Assembly: GCA_020720945.1 (NCBI GenBank)
Contig: DYNR01000118.1
Location: 1 to 6,344 of the forward strand
Origin: Chthoniobacter flavus
Lineage (GTDB): Bacteria > Verrucomicrobiota > Verrucomicrobiia > Chthoniobacterales > DYNR01
Direction: 5' to 3'
Length of the DNA: 6,344 nucleotides
The notes beneath the pieces were generated by a model, which had not been told where the DNA came from, ran no database searches, and was given only the letters and a program-made list of their open reading frames with translations. A program made the translations under genes and the position numbers. The first letter of the stretch is position 1. Every line of letters starts with the position of its first letter. This document shows, piece by piece, positions 1 through 6,344 of the stretch.

Positions 1-307
1 TTCTCTTACCACTTTTCTCTTTTTCTCTTCCCCTTCCCGCATACTATGCGAAAAACCTTTTGCTTCGGTTTTGTATCATGCTGCCATTCAAAAACTTACA
101 AACAGGAGTGCAGCTTGCGCGATGATTTTTGGGACAGACTCTCTTGCGCACCCCCGCAAGTTATTTACGCAACAAGCCCCCAATCCCCGCACGATTTTTA
201 ACCACGAATCGCGTAGTCGCTTCGTTTCCGCTTGATTCGCCTACCTGTCAAGGAATTGCGTCTTTGTCCTGCTATTGTTTCACGGTTTCAAACGAGAGCG
301 AGAAAAA
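1..307. other. non-coding region downstream of the 935-residue protein gene
   Basis: I see no convincing gene here. Bases 1-38 form an almost pure pyrimidine tract on the plus strand (purine-rich on the minus strand). A short perfect palindrome lies at 38-50 (arms CGCATA/TATGCG around one base). A 6-bp hairpin lies at 143-160 (CTTGCG/CGCAAG, six-base loop), and a looser inverted repeat pairs 205-210 with 234-239. None of these hairpins is followed by a T tract in the minus direction, so I cannot assign an intrinsic terminator to the upstream operon. A perfect TTGACA lies on the minus strand at 246-251, but no matching -10 box sits 16-18 bases further on. The region may hold the end of the operon transcript and the leader of a gene lying beyond the left edge. 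Confidence 0.55.
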
Positions 308-3115
308 TCAGCGCGCCACGCTCCACGGCTGCGCGACGGAACCTTTGTAGCCTTTGCCGTTGTAAGTGCCGCGGAAAAGCCACTTGGATTGCGTGGTTGT
401 CGTTGTCGGTTGGAAATTTTTCATGTCTTTGGCAATGCTGCTCGCCGGATTGATGCCGCAAGAAGTCGTCATGGGGCCCGAGCCTTCGATCTCTATCGAA
501 CCAGAAATCATATCCACGACCCCCCTCATCGGGATATTCATTTTTTGCGTGGTGATGGTGAGGGACTCTGTTTTTCTCGAATCAAGAGAAAGAAAGCCCG
601 TCACTTTGTTGCCGGAAATCTGGAGTTTCAAAGATGCGGCGGGACCGTCGAGCATTTCAGCCGAACCCGAAAAAGAACCCTGCATTTGAGTGAATTCGGC
701 GATGGCTTCATCGAGGCCTTTTTCGCCCTCTTTTTGCAGGACGGCAACAAGACGGTCGAGGAGGTCTGCCGCCGTAGGAAGTCCTTTGGCGCGAAGCTTT
801 CCTGCGACAAGCTCTCGTTGCTTGAGTTCGTCTTCGGAACTTTTGTCCTGGGTTTCAATTTCTTTTTTCGTGTTTTCCTTGCGGAGCTCGCTTTTTTTGC
901 GCTGTCCCCACGAACGGGTCCGCCTTTGCTCGGAAACCTCGGCCGCCTCTTTTTTGGCGGCGATTTTGGCATCGAGTATTTTGTTGATCCGCTTGGCTTC
1001 CGAGTAATCGCCTTTTAACGCAAGGTCGGCGGCGCGCTGGGCACCGAGAGGCGATGCGCCTTTTTTAATGAGAAGGTCGTGGATGCGCTTGGACTGTTCT
1101 GCCGCCGTAAGGTTCGCTGCGGCAGCATTTTTTGAAGCGTCATATTTTTCTTTGGCTGCACCTAGCCCTTCACCAATCGCATCTCCGAGATTGATTACGC
1201 TGTTTTTTGCGGCATCGTAAGTGATGGCTTTTACGCCGCCGAAAAGCCCGCCGAGAACGGCGCGGGTTTTCATCCACGCATAGGAGCGCACCGAGTCTGG
1301 CGAGATTTTTTTATCGGCGATGTCTTTTTTGTATTGCTCGTAAGATTCCTTGCCCGCTTGGGTTCCCACTTCCTGCGCGGCACCAAAGCCTAACCCGTGC
1401 CAAAGAGTCCTGCCTGCCAACTCCAATTTGTTTCCCGCTTTTTCGGTGAAGGTTTTTGGCTCTGCTTGCTTTTTGGCTTTCATTTCCTCTTTGGCGGTTT
1501 CATAGCCTTCGTAAATTCCGTATGCGCCAAGGGCAAGACCTGCCCCTCGCATGAGTTTGCCTCCCGCCGTTGGTTTGGCTTCGGGCTCCGCTCCGGCGGG
1601 CACTTTTGGCTTTGAAACGGGCTCGGAACTAGCGGTCGTTTTTGATTTTGGCGCGGGCTCTGAAGTCGGAGAAACGGGGTTCTTTGTTGGTTCGACGGCA
1701 CTCGAAGGATTTTTTGCCGGCTCGGGAAGGGATGCTGTTTTTTCGGGCGACCGAATAGCGTCTGACGAGGCTTTGGCTTTTGCGCGATAGTCCGCCAATT
1801 CTTCGCGTAATTGGCCCGCTTCCGCCGTTTTGCCTTTTGCTTCCAAATCGGCAATTTTTTTCTGGGTTTGCTGAATTTCTGCGTTCGCTTTGGCGCGGGT
1901 CGCCGTTTCGGAAGCGTTGACAATGTCCCGGGTGACACCTTGGAGTTTTGCCGCTTCATCCGCCGAAGAAATGGTCGAACGACCCGCCTTGATTTCCGCC
2001 ATACGATCCAGGGTTTTTTCTGGGTTTGCGATCCCCCGATTGCGGGCGATTGCTTCGACTGTTTCAGGGGGAAGCCCCGCCTGATTCGCCGATTTTAATG
2101 CGCCTTTAACCATCGCCTGCCCTTCGGGGGATGCACCGACGAGTTTTCCTGGAGCTTCGTTGAGACCGTGGAGGGATTTTTTCGTGTGATCGAGCGTCGC
2201 GAGATGGTCTTTGAGTGGAGCCGATTTGACGGCCCCCGGAGTTTCCGAAATGTAAGTTTCGCCATGGGCTGCCCCCATTTTGACTTGCGCCTGGTGGGCG
2301 GCACTCCCCACGCGGTCGGCACCAGGCGTGGTATTAACCGTCATCCCAAAATCAGGGGCAGTCTCCAAAACCCCGTTGCGGACGCGGACTGGTTTGCCCT
2401 CTGGTCCTTTTACGCCCATCTCGTTTAGGATTTTTGACGCTTTTTCGGTAGTGCGGAACCCCCCGCCCCCGTCCCAGTCCCCCGGCATTCCCCGGTGGTT
2501 CGGATCCGTGACCCGCGTCCCTTTCGTGGCTTCAATTTTCGCGCTCGTCGTTTTCGAACCGCCCGCGACTTCCGCGTTCGCTTGATTCATAACTCCTTGA
2601 TGGATAAGGTCTCTATCGACGGCAAGCTTCCTGCTCGTGTTGCGGTGCGCCGCATTTTCCGCATCGATTTTCGCATTCCGTTCGGGCGATGACGGAAGTT
2701 TTTCCAAATCGCGGACCGCGGTGTCGTGACGGGCGCACTCGTTTTTCCAAGAGCTGTCCACGGTTTCCCACCGCTGCTTGAGCTCGGATACAACCTGCTT
2801 GCGGGCTGCCTCTTTTTGAAGGGAAAGTTTTTTTGTTTCTTCGAGGTGGCGGCGCACTTCCTGCTTGAGAAGCTCGTTGTTCTCCGGGCTCGCCCCCTTG
2901 TTTCGGACAGCCTGTTTTCTTGCCGCAAATGATTGGTTTTCTGCGGCTTGCGCAGCCTCGATCCTTTGGAGCGCGGCGGTGGCCGCCGCCTGCGAAGGCT
3001 GCTGGCCAGAATCGGTGGAGACCATCACATCGCCTGGCTGTTGCGCGGGGAGCGACGGAAAAGAACACAGCAAGATGCAGGCAATAACAAAAAAAGAGTG
3101 GAGGCGGGAGTTCAT
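308..3115 (-). CDS. exported multidomain protein of unknown function (935 aa)
   Basis: I do not recognise this family. From the ATG at 3115 the product has 935 residues. An N-terminal signal peptide (MNSRLH, then hydrophobic FFVIACILLCSF) probably ends after LPA at residue 24, so the protein should leave the cytoplasm; a lipobox reading (VIAC, Cys13) is less likely because the hydrophobic core would be too short. In order: charged helical, probably coiled-coil region (about 40-180); a compact segment with several His, Asp and Gly (about 204-320, around HRGMPGDWDGGGG); helices with a likely coiled coil (400-450); a Pro/Lys/Ser-rich linker (457-519); Gly/Ala-rich helical stretches (519-660); a very charged helical region (665-810); and a beta-rich C-terminal domain (811-935) with alternating polar/apolar strands and GTYNGKGYKGSV near the end. 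The start is chosen because it gives the signal peptide and overlaps the TPR gene stop (TGATG), implying translational coupling. It could be a surface or secreted effector, or a structural envelope protein; the sequence alone does not decide. Confidence 0.85.
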   Translation of the reverse strand: MNSRLHSFFVIACILLCSFPSLPAQQPGDVMVSTDSGQQPSQAAATAALQRIEAAQAAENQSFAARKQAVRNKGASPENNELLKQEVRRHLEETKKLSLQKEAARKQVVSELKQRWETVDSSWKNECARHDTAVRDLEKLPSSPERNAKIDAENAAHRNTSRKLAVDRDLIHQGVMNQANAEVAGGSKTTSAKIEATKGTRVTDPNHRGMPGDWDGGGGFRTTEKASKILNEMGVKGPEGKPVRVRNGVLETAPDFGMTVNTTPGADRVGSAAHQAQVKMGAAHGETYISETPGAVKSAPLKDHLATLDHTKKSLHGLNEAPGKLVGASPEGQAMVKGALKSANQAGLPPETVEAIARNRGIANPEKTLDRMAEIKAGRSTISSADEAAKLQGVTRDIVNASETATRAKANAEIQQTQKKIADLEAKGKTAEAGQLREELADYRAKAKASSDAIRSPEKTASLPEPAKNPSSAVEPTKNPVSPTSEPAPKSKTTASSEPVSKPKVPAGAEPEAKPTAGGKLMRGAGLALGAYGIYEGYETAKEEMKAKKQAEPKTFTEKAGNKLELAGRTLWHGLGFGAAQEVGTQAGKESYEQYKKDIADKKISPDSVRSYAWMKTRAVLGGLFGGVKAITYDAAKNSVINLGDAIGEGLGAAKEKYDASKNAAAANLTAAEQSKRIHDLLIKKGASPLGAQRAADLALKGDYSEAKRINKILDAKIAAKKEAAEVSEQRRTRSWGQRKKSELRKENTKKEIETQDKSSEDELKQRELVAGKLRAKGLPTAADLLDRLVAVLQKEGEKGLDEAIAEFTQMQGSFSGSAEMLDGPAASLKLQISGNKVTGFLSLDSRKTESLTITTQKMNIPMRGVVDMISGSIEIEGSGPMTTSCGINPASSIAKDMKNFQPTTTTTQSKWLFRGTYNGKGYKGSVAQPWSVAR

Positions 3116-4920
3116 CAGAGGTCGGATTTCCAATCGGCGAGAAGTTGTTTTGCGTATTCGTGAGAAAGAGAATCGGGAGGCTCTAGGATGATTATGTTGT
3201 CGAGAATCTCTGCTGCCGCCGTATCGTCGCCGTTGTGTTTGAGCAAAATGGCGGAGCCTATGGAAAGAGAAGGGACTTCGGGGTTCGCCGCCGCGAGTTC
3301 GCGGAAAAAATCTTCGCCCCGCAGGGTTTCTCCAGTGATGGCATACATGGCGCAAAGCGGGCCGACCGCATAAGGGGCGGTAGCGGCGGGATCCTTTTCG
3401 AGGGCGTTTTCAAATGCGAGCATCGCTTCCCACGGGCGTTCTTCCGAAGCGGAAAGGAGGGCGAGTTCGAGCCATGCCGGTGCGTAATCTTCTTGGACAT
3501 CAACGGCTTGCGTAAAAGATTGGGCAGCCATCGCCGAAGCTTTTTTTTCACCTGCCCCGGCGAGTTCCAAAAACACCAGACCCGCGAGGAAGTGGTGCCC
3601 GGCATTGTCGGGTTGCAAAACAGCGGCAGATTTTGCGTAGGCGGCAGCTTCTTCCAAAGCGGAAAACGAGTTCGTCTTATCTTGGCGATCAAGGATGGCG
3701 AACGCGTGCGCATTCCGGGCTGCGGCCAAGCGAGCGCGGGAATCTGGCGTGTCTTTGGCCAGCCATGCGGCTTCGGCATCTTTTTCTTCGAGAAGGAGTT
3801 GCGGCGGAACAGGGACGGCTAAACCTTTCGGCGATTGCGGACCGAGAATGAAAGCTTTTTCCATATCGGCTTCGGCCCCCTTTTCGTCTCCTGTAGCAAA
3901 ACGGGCGGCTGCGCGGATGCGGTAGGATTTTGCTTCCGTCCCATTGCTTTGTTCGACCGATGCGGTGCTGTCGGCAAGCGCCATCCCGTAATTTTCCTCT
4001 TCTAGCCACAACGCCGCGCGGTTCCTGTAAGCTCTCGGGTATTTCTCCTTGATGCTCAAAGCCTTATCAAAATCCGCATGCGCTTTCTCGAAGTCGCCTT
4101 TTTCCAGCCAAGCCAAACCCCGGTTGTTGTAGTGTATTTCCGCGGACGGCGATAATTCGATCGCTTTGGTGAGTTCGGCGATCGCCGGGTCGTATTGCTT
4201 CCTGACAAGATAAAAGAACCCGAGATTATTGAGGACTTTTGCGTTTTTGGGGTCGAGCGCATGGGCGCGGGCGTAGTCGTCGAGGGCGGCAACATCTTCC
4301 CTCAACGCATTGAATGCATCGGCTCGATGGAAGTATGCGTTCGCGTCTTCGGGCTTGATTTCTATGACTTTGGTAAAATCGGCGATTGCTGCAGCAAAGT
4401 CAAACCGATCCGCATGAAGAGTGCCTCGAGAGGAAAAGGAAGGAGCGTATTTCGGATTTTTTTCGACGGCTTTGCCGTAATCTTCCAAGGCTTTTTCCGG
4501 TTGCGAAAGTGCGCGGAATGTGGAGGCGCGGTTGTGATGGTAAACGGCGTTCGCAGGCGAAAGTTCGATAGCACGACCGAAATCCTCCAAAGCTTCCTGA
4601 AATTTTTCCCAATCATCGTAAGCGAGAGCGCGAAGATTGTAAGCCTCCGCATTTTTCGGAGCCAGTTTGACGGCTTCGTCCAAATCCTTCACGGCTTCAG
4701 GATATTTTTTCTGGAGCCAAAACGCTTTTCCTCTCCCGAGATAACCGCGTGCATCTTGCGGAAACTGCCCGATCAATTTGCTAAAAGCCGCCGTGGCTTC
4801 GGGGTATTTTTTGGAATCAAAAAACGAGGATGCCTCTTTCCAAGGGTCGGATGCGCCACGCAGAGAAAAGGCGGACAAACAGAAAAAGAAAACCCAAGAG
4901 CGGGAAGAAAAGCGTTTCAT
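3115..4920 (-). CDS. exported TPR-repeat protein (601 aa)
   Basis: The product is a tetratricopeptide-repeat protein, a family of helical scaffolds that bind other proteins. An N-terminal signal peptide (MKRFSSRSW, then VFFFCLSAFSL) with probable cleavage near RGA, residue 23, suggests a periplasmic or outer-membrane-associated location. About nine TPR units run from residue 25 to about 360 at roughly 34-residue spacing, with typical W/Y-G-Y-A-P positions (for example YLGRGKAFWLQKKYPEAVKD, YNNRGLAWLEKGDFEKA). A less regular stretch around 361-400 interrupts them, then further degenerate repeats fill 400-590. No catalytic motif is visible. The ATG at 4920 is preferred over a TTG seven codons upstream because it places the basic residues and hydrophobic core properly; no clear Shine-Dalgarno sequence precedes it. 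The stop overlaps the start of the 935-residue protein gene, so the two are surely co-expressed. By analogy with other TPR proteins it may help assemble or present that partner, which is inference. Confidence 0.93.
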   Translation of the reverse strand: MKRFSSRSWVFFFCLSAFSLRGASDPWKEASSFFDSKKYPEATAAFSKLIGQFPQDARGYLGRGKAFWLQKKYPEAVKDLDEAVKLAPKNAEAYNLRALAYDDWEKFQEALEDFGRAIELSPANAVYHHNRASTFRALSQPEKALEDYGKAVEKNPKYAPSFSSRGTLHADRFDFAAAIADFTKVIEIKPEDANAYFHRADAFNALREDVAALDDYARAHALDPKNAKVLNNLGFFYLVRKQYDPAIAELTKAIELSPSAEIHYNNRGLAWLEKGDFEKAHADFDKALSIKEKYPRAYRNRAALWLEEENYGMALADSTASVEQSNGTEAKSYRIRAAARFATGDEKGAEADMEKAFILGPQSPKGLAVPVPPQLLLEEKDAEAAWLAKDTPDSRARLAAARNAHAFAILDRQDKTNSFSALEEAAAYAKSAAVLQPDNAGHHFLAGLVFLELAGAGEKKASAMAAQSFTQAVDVQEDYAPAWLELALLSASEERPWEAMLAFENALEKDPAATAPYAVGPLCAMYAITGETLRGEDFFRELAAANPEVPSLSIGSAILLKHNGDDTAAAEILDNIIILEPPDSLSHEYAKQLLADWKSDL

Positions 4921-6344
4921 CGAACAGAGAGTTTCGCACAAACCGAAGAAACTAGCAAGGTTCAGAAACCTGCGGCTAAACTTGCTGCGCTTTGTTGGAG
5001 ACCAAGGAAAGAATCAAAGCGAAAAAAAATACGGGGAGACCGAAGCGAAAACGCCGAGTCTCCCCGCAAAAATTTTAACGCGAACCTCAAAAGCAAGGAA
5101 CGCCTGAAAGAAAATCCTCTAAATTTTTACTTCATCAAAAGCACGGCACGCGCGCGCTTGATTTGGTTTGTGATTTTGCGATGCAAATGAGCGGGCATCC
5201 CAGTAATGCGACGAGGGATGATCTTTCCGCTTTCAGAAACAAAGCGACGAAGCAAATCAGGGTTTTTGTAATCAATCGCTTCGATTGCGAGGTCGATGCG
5301 CCTGCGGGGCATCGGACGGTTCGCGCGGCGGAAATTAGAACGGCGTTGTGGCGTTTTCGGTTGCATGATATTCTCTTTTTTCGGTGATGCTATTTAATTT
5401 CGCGATGGAGGGTATGACGGCGAAGAAAAGGGTTGTATTTTTTCTTCTCCAACCGCCCCGGCGTGCGAAGGCTTTTTTTGTTTCGTGTCGTCACATAACG
5501 CGAAGCGGGTTTCCCCTCGGCTTTCGCTTCCGTGCATTCCAGTGTTATAATGTCTCTAGCCATATAAATGAATTGTTGAATTTTCTATTTGTCGTCCGAG
5601 GAAAAATCCTCCTCGTCGCCATCCGACTCACCATCGGTCAAACCAAAAACCGAACCTACGGGAGAATGGGAGCGGAACCGATCTTGTTTTTCCGCTTCCG
5701 CCTGGCATTCGACGGTCAGACGAGTGAACGGCAAAGCTTCCAAACGGTTTTGCGGAATATAGCGCCCGCATTGCTCGCAGACCCCATAAGTTCCTTTTTC
5801 GAGGCGCTTTAGAGCCTCTTCGACTTCGTAAAGCGAATTTTGTTCTTGTGAAAGCAACCCTAGGGCAAAGTCCCTGTCGTAAGCATCGCTACCGGCATCG
5901 GCCTGGTGCATCCCGAAAGCATTGCCTTCGCTACCTTCCGCACGCGCCCGAAGCGTATCGGTCGCAACACCTTTCATCGAATCCAGCAAAATCTCTTTCA
6001 GTTCCAACAACTTCGCTTTCTGCTTTTTCAAAAAAGCCGCATTCGGCTTGCCAGCAGTTCCCGCCTTATTCCCACTGTTAGCCCCCCCCCTGAGAGTCGG
6101 AGCTTTGGTCGCACCACTGGTCTTTTTCCCGCTAGCCCCCTTCACTTCTTTTTGCGGAGCTTTGCCCGAACTTACCAGCTTTCCTGGGACTGCTTTTGAA
6201 ACAGGTTTTGAGATTGCTTTTGAAGCAGGTTTTGAGGTTGCCGTCTTGCTCGAGGAAATAACCGCAGAAGTTTTTGCTTTTGGAGCAACTTTCGGAGAAA
6301 CTTTAACTGCGGGTTTTGTCGCAGGTTTTGCCACAGGTTTTGCC

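Overview
This window carries four protein-coding genes, all on the minus strand, so transcription runs from right to left. The organism is most likely a member of the Verrucomicrobiota or a related PVC bacterium. That rests mainly on the DksA/TraR-type protein at the right edge: its acidic tip motif (HQADAGSDAYDRDFAL), the missing zinc ligand and the long Lys/Ala/Pro tail are, from memory of the family, typical of that group. The placement was not tested by a search. Base composition looks roughly balanced to slightly GC-rich.

Layout in order of transcription (high to low coordinates). (1) 5585-6344: a DksA/TraR-family regulator, cut off at the window edge. It has a basic low-complexity N-terminal tail, a coiled coil and a degenerate zinc finger, and its frame contains a run of nine G (coding strand). 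(2) 5367-5584: a 218-base intergenic region with a possible promoter for the next gene. (3) 5127-5366: rpsR, ribosomal protein S18, without its usual partners rpsF, ssb or rplI beside it. (4) 5022-5066: a good intrinsic terminator ending the rpsR transcript. (5) 3115-4920: a secreted or periplasmic TPR-repeat protein of 601 residues. (6) 308-3115: an exported 935-residue multidomain protein of unknown function, whose ATG overlaps the TPR stop codon (TGATG). (7) 1-307: no convincing gene.

Functionally there are two parts. The right half holds gene-expression functions: an RNA-polymerase-binding regulator and a ribosomal protein. The left half is a two-gene operon of exported proteins, in which a TPR scaffold is translationally coupled to a large protein with helical, Pro-rich, Gly-rich and beta-rich segments. 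That pair is the least explained part of the window and the best candidate for something undescribed. The G9 tract in the regulator gene is the clearest small-scale oddity, because a one-base change in either direction stops translation before the DksA domain.
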